DNA from: Micromonospora sp. WMMD1082
GTDB lineage: Bacteria; Actinomycetota; Actinomycetes; Mycobacteriales; Micromonosporaceae
NCBI RefSeq assembly: GCF_029626175.1
Contig: NZ_JARUBM010000002.1
Span: forward strand, 2,993,001 to 3,057,000
Length of the DNA stretch: 64,000 nt
Direction: 5' to 3'
Shown: positions 8,001 through 17,166 of the stretch, in pieces
How the letters are laid out: every line of letters begins with the position of its first letter
Numbering within the stretch: the first letter of the stretch is position 1
Notes under the pieces: model-generated
What the model was told of the DNA's origin: nothing
Database searches by the model: none
Seen by the model: the letters and a program-made list of their open reading frames with translations, nothing else
Position numbers and translations under genes: made by a program

Positions 8001-9233
8001 ATGTCTGACAGCAGCCTGCGGCACCGCAAGGGGAAGATCACGCTCGTCGTCCGGGGGCCCGACCAGCGGGCACTCGCCGACCAGGTCGTGACGGTTGCCC
8101 AGCAGCGGCACGCCTTCGCCTTCGGAAACATCGGCTTCGACTTCGTCGACCTGGTGGGCGGCCCCGCTGCCGAGGGGTCCGTCGACGTCGAGCGCTTCGG
8201 CGGTCTGTGGCTCGACCTCTTCAACACCGCGACCCTGCCGTTCTACTGGGGCAGCTACGAGCCGCAGCGCGGCGCCACCGACGTCGAGCGCCTGACCAGG
8301 ACGGCGCGATGGTTCGCCGACCGTGGCGTCACGGTCAAGGGGCATCCGCTCGTCTGGCACACCGTGCAGCCGTCGTGGCTGCTCGACCTCGACCTCGACG
8401 AGGTCGAACTGCTGCTGCGTGCCCGCATCCGTGACCTCGTCGGCGGGTTCGCCGGCGTCATCGACGTCTGGGACGCGATCAACGAGGCCGTGATCATGCC
8501 CATCTTCGCCAACGGGGACAACGCGATCACCCGGCTCGCCCGCGCCCGGGGCCGCATCCACATGGTGCGGCTGGCGTTCGAGGAGGCCCGCGCGGCCAAC
8601 CCGGCGGCGACCCTGGTGCTCAACGACTTCGACCTCAGCTCGGCGTACGAATGCCTGATCGAGGGTGTGCTCGAAGCCGGCATCCGGATCGACGCGATCG
8701 GGTTGCAGACCCACATGCACCAGGGGTATCGGGGCGAGGAGTACATGCAGGACGTGCTCGACCGGTTCGCCCGCTACGGCCTGCCGCTGCACCTGACCGA
8801 GACCACGCTGGTCTCCGGCCACCTCATGCCACCCGAGATCGAGGATCTCAACGACTACCAGATCCCGGAGTGGCCGACGACCGCCGAGGGCGAGGCCCGG
8901 CAGGCCGACGAGGTGGTACGGCACTACCGGTCCCTGATCGCCCACCCGGCGGTCCAGTCGATCAACTACTGGGGAATCACCGACAACGGCGCATGGCTCG
9001 GCGCCCCCGCCGGCCTGCTCCGCGCCGACGGCAGCCCCAAGCCGTCGTACGACGCGCTCGACGCACTCGTCAACGGCGAGTGGTGGCTGCCACCCACCGC
9101 CATGCGTACCGGCACCGACGGCACCGTCACCGTGGAAGGGTTCCTCGGCGACTACACGCTCTCCGTCGGCGACCGCACGGCGCGGTTCACCATCGACGCC
9201 ACCCCGACGACGGCCACGACAGACCTCGACTGA
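8001..9233 (+). CDS. Glycoside hydrolase family 10 endo-1,4-beta-xylanase-like enzyme
   Basis: 410 residues from ATG 8001, behind GAGGAGAGG; the frame is open 11 codons further upstream without a better start. GH10 enzymes cut beta-1,4-xylan internally. The TIM-barrel landmarks are present: VTVKGHPLVWHTVQPSWL, the acid/base in WDAINEAV (Glu162) and the nucleophile in LHLTETTL (Glu267), then INYWGITDNGAW. There is no signal peptide, so it probably acts inside the cell on imported xylo-oligosaccharides. A short beta-rich tail of about 45 residues (TVTVEGFLGDYTLSVGDR) follows the barrel. Confidence 0.88.
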   Translation: MSDSSLRHRKGKITLVVRGPDQRALADQVVTVAQQRHAFAFGNIGFDFVDLVGGPAAEGSVDVERFGGLWLDLFNTATLPFYWGSYEPQRGATDVERLTRTARWFADRGVTVKGHPLVWHTVQPSWLLDLDLDEVELLLRARIRDLVGGFAGVIDVWDAINEAVIMPIFANGDNAITRLARARGRIHMVRLAFEEARAANPAATLVLNDFDLSSAYECLIEGVLEAGIRIDAIGLQTHMHQGYRGEEYMQDVLDRFARYGLPLHLTETTLVSGHLMPPEIEDLNDYQIPEWPTTAEGEARQADEVVRHYRSLIAHPAVQSINYWGITDNGAWLGAPAGLLRADGSPKPSYDALDALVNGEWWLPPTAMRTGTDGTVTVEGFLGDYTLSVGDRTARFTIDATPTTATTDLD

Positions 9234-9270
9234 CGGTAACGGCGGCTGATGATTCGCCCGCTGCGCTCGC

Positions 9271-12200
9271 TCAGCGGAGTTCGGGCGCTACCACCTCGGC
9301 GCGGGCGAACTCGGCGGCGAACCCGTCGTCACCCAGCGCAGTGCGCACGGCGGCGGTGACCAGTGCCAGCTCGTGCTGCTCGCTCGGTGGCGCCGGCACG
9401 CCCACCGACGCCCGTACGCCATCGGCCGCCCCGAGGGCCCGAGCCGCGTGGCCGTACCGGCCGGCCAGCGCGTACGCAGCCGCCAGTCGCTCCGTGGCCA
9501 GCGCCACCAGCCACCGGTTCCCGCTGGCGCGGGCCGCGGCGAGGCCGTCGTGGCACAGGTGCAGCGCGGCCTCGGCGTGACCGCGCTGGCCCGCGACGGC
9601 GCCGAGTTCGGTCAGGATCACCGCCACCCGGTCGTACGCCCGGCTGCCGCGGTTCCACTCCAGCCAACTGCGCAGATGCTCCTCGGCCCGGTCGAGGTCG
9701 GCCTCCCGGCGGGCGACGCACCCCAGCCCGACCTCGGCAAGCTCCATCGCCACCGTGACGAAGTGGTCGGTGGCCAGCCGCAGCGCCCGGTCGAAGTAGC
9801 CCCTCGCCGAGGCGTCGTCACCGGTCAGCAGCGCGATCCGGCCGAGGCCGGACAGGACAAACGACGCGTCCACCCACAGCCCCATCTCCTCGGCTATGCC
9901 CAGCGCCGTCCGGTGCAGCCGGTCCGCCTGCGCGTAGTCTCCGGTCAGGATGGCCAGATCACCGAGGTTGCTGGCGGCCATCGACTGACCCCACTGGTCC
10001 CCCAACTCGCGGAACCACGCCATGCTCTGCTCGCTGTCCCGCGTGGCCCCCGCGATGTCCTTACGCCGGTGCGCCTGGGAGCCGCGGACGGCCAGCGCCG
10101 CCGCCATCCCCCACCGGTCGCCGAGGGCCCGGAACGCCGACAGCGAGCGCTCGATCAGGTCGGCGCCGGCGGTCTCCGCGCCGGTGCCGACGCTGGTCAG
10201 GCAGTAGCCCAGCGTCCACTCGCTGCGGGCCCGGTCGAGTGGGTCGTCGAGCGCGTCGAGCGCGGAGAGCACCGTGCCGCGCTGGGTTTCCCAGTCGGTC
10301 TGGTCACCCGTTCCGAAGGCGAGCGCGGCGCGCCACACGACCGCCCGGGCGCGGAGGACGGCCGGCGCGGGGCCCGGGACCGCCAGCGCGGCGCCCAGCG
10401 ACCGGTGCAACTCACCGAGCCGGCCGCGCAGGACCCAGTACCAGGTCAGCGCGTTACCCAGCCGTAGCGCCCGGGTCGCGTCCGGTAGCAGCGCCGCGCC
10501 GTCGAGCGCGGCCCGGAGGTTGGCGGTCTCGCCGTCCAGACGGTCCAGCCACTCGCGCTGCTCGGGTCCACGCAGGTGCTGATCGGCGCGCTCGGCCAGC
10601 CCGGTGTAGAAGCGCAGCTGCCGGGCGCGGGTGGCGAGGAGTTCCCCGGCCTCCTGGAGCCGCTCCAGGCAGTACGCCTGGACGGACTCCAGCAGCTTGA
10701 ACCCGCGCTGGCCCCGCGGCCCGTCGACCACCATGACCAGGGAACGGTCCACCAACCGTGCCACCAGTTCGGGAATGTCACCCGGCTCGATGCGGTCATC
10801 CGCGCAGATGGCTTCGATCGCGGCCAGGGTGCTGCTCCCTGCCTGCGCTGCGAGCCGGCGCAGGAGCACGCGCTCGCCGCGCTCCAGCAGCTCCCAGCTC
10901 CAGTCGATCATCGCCCGGAGCGTCTGCTGGCGCGGTGGGGCGTGCCGGCGGCCTGCGGTCAGCAGCCGGAACCGGTCGTCGAGCCGGGCGGCCAGCTCGT
11001 GGACGCCGAGCGCGGGAACCCGGGCGGCGGCGAGCTCCAACCCCAGCGGGATGCCGTCCAGACGCCGGCAGATCGTCGCCACCGCTTCCGCGTTGCCCCG
11101 GTCGAGTGCGAATCCGGGCGCGGCCGCCGCCGCTCGGGCGACGAAGAGCCGCACGGCCGCGTACCGTCCGAGCGTCGCCGGGTCCACCTCCGTCGGGTCG
11201 AGGGGCGCGCCCAACGGCGGCACCGACCACACCACCTCGCCATCGACCCGCAGCGGCTCCTGGCTGGTGGCCAGGATGCGTAACTCGGGTGCGGCGGCCA
11301 GGAGCCGGTCGGCCAGCTCGGCGACCGGCCCGACCACGTGCTCGCAGTTGTCGAGGACGAGCAGCAGCTGCCGGTCGCTTAGCGCACCGACGAGCCGCTC
11401 GCTCGGGCCGGTATGCCCCCGCCCGCTCGGGCCGGTCGATCGGGCATCGTCGCGGATGTCCAGCGCGGTGGTCATCAGCTCGGGCACGCTGGCCTGGCCA
11501 CCGCCGGTCGGCTGGCCGCCCTGGGCCCGCTGGTCGCCCTGTGCCGGCTGGTCGGCGAGGGCCAGCTCCACCAGCCGTACGCCGTCGGCCACGCTCGTGG
11601 CCAGCCGGGCGGCGACCTCCAGCGCCAGGCGGGTCTTCCCGACCCCGCCCGGCCCGGTGAGCGTGACCAGCCGGTTCGCCCGCAGCAGCGCGGCCACCTC
11701 CTCGACCGCCGAGGAGCGACCGACCAGCGCGGTGACCGGCGCGGGCAACGACGTGCCACGCACCGCCGGTGCCGGTGCGGATGCCGGTGCCGGCGCTGGC
11801 TCCAGCGCCGGGTCCTGCCGCAGGATCGCCTGGTGCAGCGCGGCGACCTGCGCGCCGGGATCGATGCCGAGCTCGTCGCGTAACCGTTGCCCCAGGTCGC
11901 GGTAGCTGGCCAGGGCCTCGCTCTGCCGGCCGGTCCGATACAGGGCACGCATGTGCAGCGCCCGCAGCCGCTCCCGCAACGGGTACCGGTCCACCAGGTC
12001 GCTCAGCTCGCCCACCAGCAGGAGGTCTTCACCCAGCTCCAGCCGGACCTCGGCCCGCTCCTCCAGGGCGACCAACCGCTGCTCCGCCAGGCTGATCACC
12101 TGTGACCGGACGAACGTCGCGTCGGCGAAGTCGGCCAGCGCCGACCCTCGCCACAGCGCGAGGGCGTCGGCGAGCAGGCCGGCCCTGGCCCTCGCAGCGC

Positions 12201-12549
12201 CAGTCGCCTGGGCCTCCGCGAGCAGGTCCTGGAACCGGCTGGCGTCGAGTTGTTCGGCGGCTATCTGGAGCACGTACCCCGGCGGCCGGTAGGCCACCAG
12301 CGCCCGCCCGCCGGGCTCGGCCGCCTCCAGCGCGCGCCGCAGCGCGGACACTCTCCCCTGCAGGGCGTTGGCGGGATTGTCCGGCAACCGCTCGCCCCAC
12401 AGATCGTCGATCAGGCGTTCCGCGGGTACCGCCCGGCCGGCGTGGACCAGCAGGTCGGCCAAGAGCGCCCGGGTCTTGAGTTCGGGCACCGTGACCAGGT
12501 CTCCGGCATCGGTCCACACCGCCAGCGGACCGAGGATTCCGAAGCGCAT
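9271..12549 (-). CDS. SARP/AfsR-type transcriptional regulator with NTPase and TPR domains
   Basis: 1092 residues from the ATG at MRFGILGPLAVWTDAG. Domain order: OmpR-like winged helix (1-90), bacterial transcriptional activation domain (about 95-240), Ala/Pro linker, NB-ARC/STAND ATPase with Walker A TGPGGVGKTRLAL (Lys near 305) and Walker B LLLVLDNCEH, an arm region, then TPR-like repeats to the end. Such proteins activate secondary-metabolism or transport genes, with ATP-dependent oligomerisation as the switch. It is divergent from the MFS exporter, and repeats in the gap look like its binding sites. The frame is open upstream of the ATG but overlaps the regulatory repeats. Confidence 0.9.
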   Translation of the reverse strand: MRFGILGPLAVWTDAGDLVTVPELKTRALLADLLVHAGRAVPAERLIDDLWGERLPDNPANALQGRVSALRRALEAAEPGGRALVAYRPPGYVLQIAAEQLDASRFQDLLAEAQATGAARARAGLLADALALWRGSALADFADATFVRSQVISLAEQRLVALEERAEVRLELGEDLLLVGELSDLVDRYPLRERLRALHMRALYRTGRQSEALASYRDLGQRLRDELGIDPGAQVAALHQAILRQDPALEPAPAPASAPAPAVRGTSLPAPVTALVGRSSAVEEVAALLRANRLVTLTGPGGVGKTRLALEVAARLATSVADGVRLVELALADQPAQGDQRAQGGQPTGGGQASVPELMTTALDIRDDARSTGPSGRGHTGPSERLVGALSDRQLLLVLDNCEHVVGPVAELADRLLAAAPELRILATSQEPLRVDGEVVWSVPPLGAPLDPTEVDPATLGRYAAVRLFVARAAAAAPGFALDRGNAEAVATICRRLDGIPLGLELAAARVPALGVHELAARLDDRFRLLTAGRRHAPPRQQTLRAMIDWSWELLERGERVLLRRLAAQAGSSTLAAIEAICADDRIEPGDIPELVARLVDRSLVMVVDGPRGQRGFKLLESVQAYCLERLQEAGELLATRARQLRFYTGLAERADQHLRGPEQREWLDRLDGETANLRAALDGAALLPDATRALRLGNALTWYWVLRGRLGELHRSLGAALAVPGPAPAVLRARAVVWRAALAFGTGDQTDWETQRGTVLSALDALDDPLDRARSEWTLGYCLTSVGTGAETAGADLIERSLSAFRALGDRWGMAAALAVRGSQAHRRKDIAGATRDSEQSMAWFRELGDQWGQSMAASNLGDLAILTGDYAQADRLHRTALGIAEEMGLWVDASFVLSGLGRIALLTGDDASARGYFDRALRLATDHFVTVAMELAEVGLGCVARREADLDRAEEHLRSWLEWNRGSRAYDRVAVILTELGAVAGQRGHAEAALHLCHDGLAAARASGNRWLVALATERLAAAYALAGRYGHAARALGAADGVRASVGVPAPPSEQHELALVTAAVRTALGDDGFAAEFARAEVVAPELR

Positions 12550-12562
12550 GGCTGTCACGCTA

Positions 12563-12633
12563 ACCGAGCCCGGCGGCCGCCAGGACCGAGCCCGGCTGAC
12601 CGCCACGACCGAGCCTGCCGCCAGGACCAACAG
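12563..12633. promoter_or_regulatory. Direct-repeat array, likely SARP binding sites
   Basis: ACCGAGCC occurs at 12563, 12585 and 12608, and a weaker copy (ACCAACAG) at 12626. The longer unit CCGCCASGACCGAGCC is seen at 12577 and 12600. The first two intervals, 22 and 23 bp, are two helical turns, the spacing expected for SARP winged-helix dimers. The array lies 14 bp upstream of the SARP start and about 80 bp upstream of the exporter gene. Confidence 0.6.
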
Positions 12634-12713
12634 CGGACCGGCAGCGACACCACAGTCGTCCCGCAGGACCCCGGACGAGGCTGTCACGAGCTGCCGAGTC
12701 GAAGGAGTCCGAC

Positions 12714-14312
12714 ATGTCGGTGACCAGCCCGCCCACACCTGGCGGCCGTGCCGGGAAGCGGGAATGGCTCGGTCTGGGCGTCCTGTTCCTGCCGGTACTG
12801 CTGTTGGCGCTGGACAACACCGTCCTGTTCCTGGCACTACCGCACCTGAGCGCGGATCTCCTGCCCGACGGGGCAGAGATGTTGTGGATCATGGACATCT
12901 ACGGCTTCATGATGGCCGGATTCCTGATCACCTTCGGTACGCTCGGCGACCGGATCGGCCGCCGCCGGCTGCTCCTCGTCGGGGCGGTCGCCTTCGGCCT
13001 CGCCTCGCTTGCCGCGGCCTACTCCACCAGCGCGACGATGCTCATCGTGACCCGGGCGCTGCTGGGGATCAGCGCCGCCACCCTGATGCCTTCCAGCCTC
13101 GCGCTGCTCAGCGTCATGTTCACCGACCGCAAGCAACGTGCCTTCGCCATCGGCGTCTGGATGGCGGCGTTCTCCGGTGGCGCCATCCTCGGCCCGGTGG
13201 TCGGCGGAGCGCTGCTCGAGTGGTTCTGGTGGGGCTCGGTGTTCCTGCTCGGAGTGCCCGTCATGGTCCTGCTGCTGGCGCTGGGGCCGGTGCTGCTGCC
13301 GGAGTATCGCCACCCGCAGGCCGGGACCGTGGACCTGCGCAGCGTGCTGCTCTCGTTGGCGGCGATCCTGCCGTTCATGTACGGCTTCAAGGAGCTGGCC
13401 AAGGATGGCTTCGCCGCCGTACCGATCCTGTTCGTCATCCTCGGTGTCGGGTTCGGGCTGGTGTTCGTCCGGCGCCAGCTGAGCCTCGCCGACCCGTTGC
13501 TGGACCTGCGGCTGTTCACCAACCGCTCGTTCAGCACCGCGCTGGCGATCGTGCTGATCGGCATGGCGAGCATCGGCGGGGTCTATCTGTTCGTCACCCA
13601 GTACCTGCAACTCGTCGCGGGCCTGTCGCCGCTGCGCGCCGGACTGACCCTCATGCCCGCCGCCCTGATCGAGATGACCGTCTCCGTCCTCATCCCACTG
13701 GTGGCCCGCCGGCTGCCGCCCCCGTATCTGGTGGCGGCCGGGCTGCTCGCCATGGCCGCTGGCCTGCTGGTCCTCACCCAGGTCGACAGCGCACCGGGCC
13801 TCGGGCTGCTGCTCTCCGGCATGGTCGTGGTCTTCCTGGGCACCGCGCCGATGATGGTGCTCACCACCGACATGGTCATCGCCACCGCGCCGCCGGAGAA
13901 GGCCGGCTCGGCGGCAGCCCTGCCCGAGACGAGCGGCGAGTTCGGCATCGCCGTGGGGGTCGCCACCCTGGGTAGCCTCGGGACCGTCGTCTACCGCAAC
14001 CAGGTGTCGGACAGCCTCCCGGCCGAGCTGCCGCCGGCAGCGGCGGAGTCCGCGCGGGACAGCCTCGCCGGTGCGATGTCGGCGGCCGAACAGCTACCCG
14101 GCTCGCTGGGAGCCGACGTGCTCGACACCGCTCGCGCGGCCTTCACCAGCGGATTCAACGTCGCCGCCGGGGTGAGCGCGGTACTGCTGATCATCCTGGC
14201 CGGGCTGACGGTGACGCTGCTGCGCCACGTACGCCCGCTCGGTGAGGCGTCGGCTGGCCACGCCGCCGACCAGCCCGAACCGGCCGCCTACGAGGAGAGG
14301 ACGAAGCGGTGA
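12714..14312 (+). CDS. MFS drug exporter, DHA2 (QacA/EmrB) family
   Basis: 532 residues from ATG 12714 with GAAGGAG upstream. It would export drugs or antibiotics by proton antiport. About 14 hydrophobic segments can be traced. Family motifs are LALDNTVLFLALPHL in the first helix, motif A GTLGDRIGRRRLLL, and GVWMAAFSGGAILGPVVGG (motif C type). The 3' end overlaps the next gene by 4 bp (GTGA), so the two are translated together. The upstream SARP regulator probably controls it. Confidence 0.9.
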   Translation: MSVTSPPTPGGRAGKREWLGLGVLFLPVLLLALDNTVLFLALPHLSADLLPDGAEMLWIMDIYGFMMAGFLITFGTLGDRIGRRRLLLVGAVAFGLASLAAAYSTSATMLIVTRALLGISAATLMPSSLALLSVMFTDRKQRAFAIGVWMAAFSGGAILGPVVGGALLEWFWWGSVFLLGVPVMVLLLALGPVLLPEYRHPQAGTVDLRSVLLSLAAILPFMYGFKELAKDGFAAVPILFVILGVGFGLVFVRRQLSLADPLLDLRLFTNRSFSTALAIVLIGMASIGGVYLFVTQYLQLVAGLSPLRAGLTLMPAALIEMTVSVLIPLVARRLPPPYLVAAGLLAMAAGLLVLTQVDSAPGLGLLLSGMVVVFLGTAPMMVLTTDMVIATAPPEKAGSAAALPETSGEFGIAVGVATLGSLGTVVYRNQVSDSLPAELPPAAAESARDSLAGAMSAAEQLPGSLGADVLDTARAAFTSGFNVAAGVSAVLLIILAGLTVTLLRHVRPLGEASAGHAADQPEPAAYEERTKR

Positions 14313-15154
14313 CGATCCTGGTGACCGGGGCGACCGGACACGTCGGCCGCGAGCTGATCGTCGCGCTGCTGCGCCGGGGCGAGCCGGTACGCGCGTTGAC
14401 CCGCTTCCCGGAGACGGCGCGGCTGCCGGCCGGTGTCGAGGTGGTCGGAGGCGATCTCGCCGACCCGGACGGACTCGGTCCGGCCCTGCGCGGCGTGACC
14501 GCCGTGCACCTGATCACACGCGACTTCATCGAGGACACGTTGGGCGGTGACGACTACCACGGCGGGCAGACCCCGCCAGCGGTGGTCGACCTGATCAGCC
14601 GGGCCGGCGCCCGCCGGGTCACCCTGCTGACCAGCGGCGACCCCGGACCGGTGGAACACGCGGCCGAGCACAGTGACGTCGAGTGGACCCGCCTGCTGCC
14701 CCAGGAGATCATGACGAACGTGCTGGAGTGGGCGGCCGAGTCCATCCGCGCCGACGGGGTGGTCCGAGAGCCCTTCGCCGACCGGCCGAGCGCCGTGCTC
14801 CACGAGGCCGACATCGCCGAGGTCGCCGCGATCGCCCTGGTCGACGGGGGTCACGCCGGCAGGAGCTACACCCTGACCGGACCGGAGGTGCTGTCCCCCC
14901 GCGAGATGATCCGTACGATCGGCGCGACGCTCGACCGGCACATCCCGTTCATCGAGTTGACCGAGGAAGAGGCGCGTCAGCGGTGGCGGGCGTCGGGCTA
15001 CGCCGAGGAACTCATCGACTTCATGGTCGCGTGGTTCACCGATACTCCCGTCGAGGGACGCACGGTGTCGCCGGCCGTGGAAGAGGTGACCGGCCGGCCC
15101 GGGCGCACCTTCGCCCAGTGGGCGGCCGCGCACGCCGCCGCGTTCCGGCCCTGA
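14309..15154 (+). CDS. NmrA-like NAD(P)-binding oxidoreductase
   Basis: 281 residues from a GTG overlapping the exporter stop codon. The N-terminal MTILVTGATGHVGREL is an atypical-SDR/NmrA dinucleotide-binding motif (TGATGxVG), followed by VRALTRFPETA, where the Arg after the second strand suggests NADP(H). The C-terminal half resembles NAD(P)H azoreductase/NmrA proteins. Coupled to the exporter, it may modify or sense the exported compound; that role is inferred. Confidence 0.85.
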   Translation: MTILVTGATGHVGRELIVALLRRGEPVRALTRFPETARLPAGVEVVGGDLADPDGLGPALRGVTAVHLITRDFIEDTLGGDDYHGGQTPPAVVDLISRAGARRVTLLTSGDPGPVEHAAEHSDVEWTRLLPQEIMTNVLEWAAESIRADGVVREPFADRPSAVLHEADIAEVAAIALVDGGHAGRSYTLTGPEVLSPREMIRTIGATLDRHIPFIELTEEEARQRWRASGYAEELIDFMVAWFTDTPVEGRTVSPAVEEVTGRPGRTFAQWAAAHAAAFRP

Positions 15155-15204
15155 GGCGGCCCGCCGGTGCGTCGAGGCGAAGAGTGGGAACCGACAAAGT
15201 ACGG

Positions 15205-15234
15205 TTGCCACGCTGGCGTATTCCGATTCATAAT
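15205..15234 (+). promoter_or_regulatory. Sigma70-like promoter, TTGCCA-18-CATAAT
   Basis: A -35-like TTGCCA at 15205-15210 and a -10-like CATAAT at 15229-15234 are 18 bp apart. The expected start of transcription, about 6 bp after the -10, falls on the ATG at 15240, so the first message base would be the first base of the micro-ORF. Confidence 0.5.
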
Positions 15235-15239
15235 CGTCA

Positions 15240-15362
15240 ATGACAGAGCTGGACGTCGAGGCTGAGGGCGGCCTCAACGTGATCCCGCCCGTGTGTGGCA
15301 GTGAGTTTCGTCCGGGTGTGCTGTATGTGACCTGGCAGGATCAGGCAGCTCCGCCGGAGTAA
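15240..15362 (+). CDS. Possible leaderless micro-ORF, 40 residues
   Basis: ATG 15240 to TAA 15362 encodes MTELDVEAEGGLNVIPPVCG and 20 further residues. It has no ribosome site, but it sits exactly where the promoter at 15205-15234 should start transcription, so it could be translated as a leaderless message. It ends 25 bp before the CBM2 gene and may be a leader peptide for it or an independent small protein. I do not recognise a family. Confidence 0.4.
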   Translation: MTELDVEAEGGLNVIPPVCGSEFRPGVLYVTWQDQAAPPE

Positions 15363-15387
15363 CCCACCGACTCCGCCTGGAGGGATC

Positions 15388-17151
15388 ATGCGCATCAATC
15401 GCTATCGATCGCGGCTGTTATCGGCCGCGGCGGTGACCGTGCTCGCCGTGACCGGGGGTATGGCCGTCTCACTCACCCCCGCACACGCCGCCACCGGTTG
15501 CGGCGTCACCTACTCGGTCGACGCCCAGTGGTCGGGCGGCTTCACCGGAAACGTGACGCTGACCAATCTCGGGGATCCGGTCAGCTCATGGACGCTGACC
15601 TGGACGTTCGCCAGTGGCCAGCAGGTCAGTCAGGCCTGGAACTCGACCGTTTCGCAGAGCGGCAGCCAGGTCACCGCACGCAGCGTCAGCCACAACGGAA
15701 GCCTCGCCACCGGGGCGAGCGCCTCGTTCGGCTTCAACGGGACGTGGAACGGCAGCAACCCGGTGCCGGCCAGCTTCGCCATGAACGGCACGACCTGCAC
15801 GGGCGCGCCGTCGACCGGCAATCCGACCCCGACCCCCACCAATCCGCCGCCCAGCACCCCGCCCCCCACCAATCCGCCGCCCAGCACCCCACCGCCCAGC
15901 AACCCGCCGGGCAACCCGAACTGGGGACAGGGGCTGCCGCCGGCGGGGGCGCAGACCAGCCAGGCGTACGACCGGATCCGCAACGGGACCGACTACACGC
16001 CGCGCAGCGGCGAGTGCTCGACGGACATCCACGCGCGCTACTGGACGTACGGTCCCGACGGGAAGGTCTACCCCACCTGGCACCCGACCCGCGACTCGAG
16101 CGGGTGCAACTTCGGGCACGAGCACGGTGACGACCCGCGACCGTCCGACCTGTTCTCCACCGCCGGGTGGCCGGCCTTCGGCTACACCAGCGAGGTGATG
16201 GCGTCGACGCTCCCCGCGAGCAGTCAGCGGCACGAGGACCACGTCGGGCACAAGGTGCTGACGGTCAACAACGTCAATGTCATCCAGGGTGACAACGGCA
16301 CCAGCTTCTTCCCACCGCAGGGCACCACCATCGCCGTCTGCGACGTGCTACTCAAGTTCCACCAGGGCACCCACTCGAAGGACGCCTTCACCAACAACAT
16401 CCACGAGCTGATCTACAACAGCCGGTGCCAGCAGAGCAACGGCGGGGCGGTCACCGAGGCCAGGTTCAGCCTGATGATTCCGATCGGCCGGGCCGGCGGG
16501 TTCAGTCCCAGCGAATGCCCGGGCTTCGGCGGCCAGTTCATCAACGTCGGGCCCGCGGTGCCGGCGGACTCGCCGTCGGAGAGCCGGTCGCTCGGCCGTC
16601 TGATCACCGAGCCGGGTTGCGTGCAGGCGATCCGGGAGGGCCGTACCCACCGCGATCCGCTCTACCCCAACCCGGTGCCGTTCACGGTGTCCGACATGGA
16701 CGACTTCTGGTTCTCCGACTTCCAGGTCACCGGTTCCGGGCTGAACTTCCGCCTTGCACCGCTGTTCTACGTGGTCAACCCGGCGCGCTACTACGACCCG
16801 GCCAAGCCCGACCGGCTGGGGCGGATCGTGGACCTGTGCTACACGGACCTCGCGGGTGGCGACTACTGTGACCAGGCTCGGCGGGTCACTCAGCAGACCG
16901 GGCAGCAGCTCGCCTGGGACGACTCGCGCTCGCCGTTCAAGGGCACCCTGCGGGAGTTCCGGCCGGGCTTCTTCGTGGTGCAGAACAGCGGCCCGAGCAC
17001 GGTGTACACCGACGCGTACGGCCGCAACGTCTCCAGCACACCGTTCAACGGCTCGATCCAGCAGTACTTCTCGGGCAACTCCGCCACGCAGCTCTTCGTC
17101 CGAGGTGCGACGAGGGACTGGGGCGCCGATCACATCCACGCGCCGAACTGA
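15388..17151 (+). CDS. Secreted protein with family 2 carbohydrate-binding module and uncharacterised C-terminal domain
   Basis: 587 residues from ATG 15388 (CTGGAGGG upstream). A Sec signal peptide ends near PAHAATG (about residue 34). A CBM2 module follows (about 35-135): CGVTYSVDAQWSGGFTGNV, the conserved Trp residues in SSWTLTWTF and FNGTWNGSNPVPASF, and the flanking Cys pair. A Pro/Thr repeat linker (NPPPSTPPPT units, about 138-172) joins it to a Cys-rich domain of about 400 residues with CNFGHEHGDDPR, HEDHVGHKV and FGGQFINVG. The clustered His/Asp suggest metal binding, but I recognise no enzyme family. It probably binds cellulose or chitin outside the cell. Confidence 0.8.
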   Translation: MRINRYRSRLLSAAAVTVLAVTGGMAVSLTPAHAATGCGVTYSVDAQWSGGFTGNVTLTNLGDPVSSWTLTWTFASGQQVSQAWNSTVSQSGSQVTARSVSHNGSLATGASASFGFNGTWNGSNPVPASFAMNGTTCTGAPSTGNPTPTPTNPPPSTPPPTNPPPSTPPPSNPPGNPNWGQGLPPAGAQTSQAYDRIRNGTDYTPRSGECSTDIHARYWTYGPDGKVYPTWHPTRDSSGCNFGHEHGDDPRPSDLFSTAGWPAFGYTSEVMASTLPASSQRHEDHVGHKVLTVNNVNVIQGDNGTSFFPPQGTTIAVCDVLLKFHQGTHSKDAFTNNIHELIYNSRCQQSNGGAVTEARFSLMIPIGRAGGFSPSECPGFGGQFINVGPAVPADSPSESRSLGRLITEPGCVQAIREGRTHRDPLYPNPVPFTVSDMDDFWFSDFQVTGSGLNFRLAPLFYVVNPARYYDPAKPDRLGRIVDLCYTDLAGGDYCDQARRVTQQTGQQLAWDDSRSPFKGTLREFRPGFFVVQNSGPSTVYTDAYGRNVSSTPFNGSIQQYFSGNSATQLFVRGATRDWGADHIHAPN

Positions 17152-17166
17152 GTAACCCCGCTGGTG

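Noticed and set aside
9258..9277. Six-bp hairpin between the GH10 and SARP genes as terminator
   Set aside because: The stem is short, has no U-run and overlaps the SARP stop codon; too weak to annotate.
12550..12837. Upstream extension of the SARP frame
   Set aside because: It would run through the direct repeats and into the divergent exporter gene; the winged helix starts right at MRFGILGPL.
15821..15905. Tandem repeat that might be CRISPR-like or a minisatellite
   Set aside because: The repeats are in-frame NPPPSTPPPT codons of the CBM2 linker, with no spacers.
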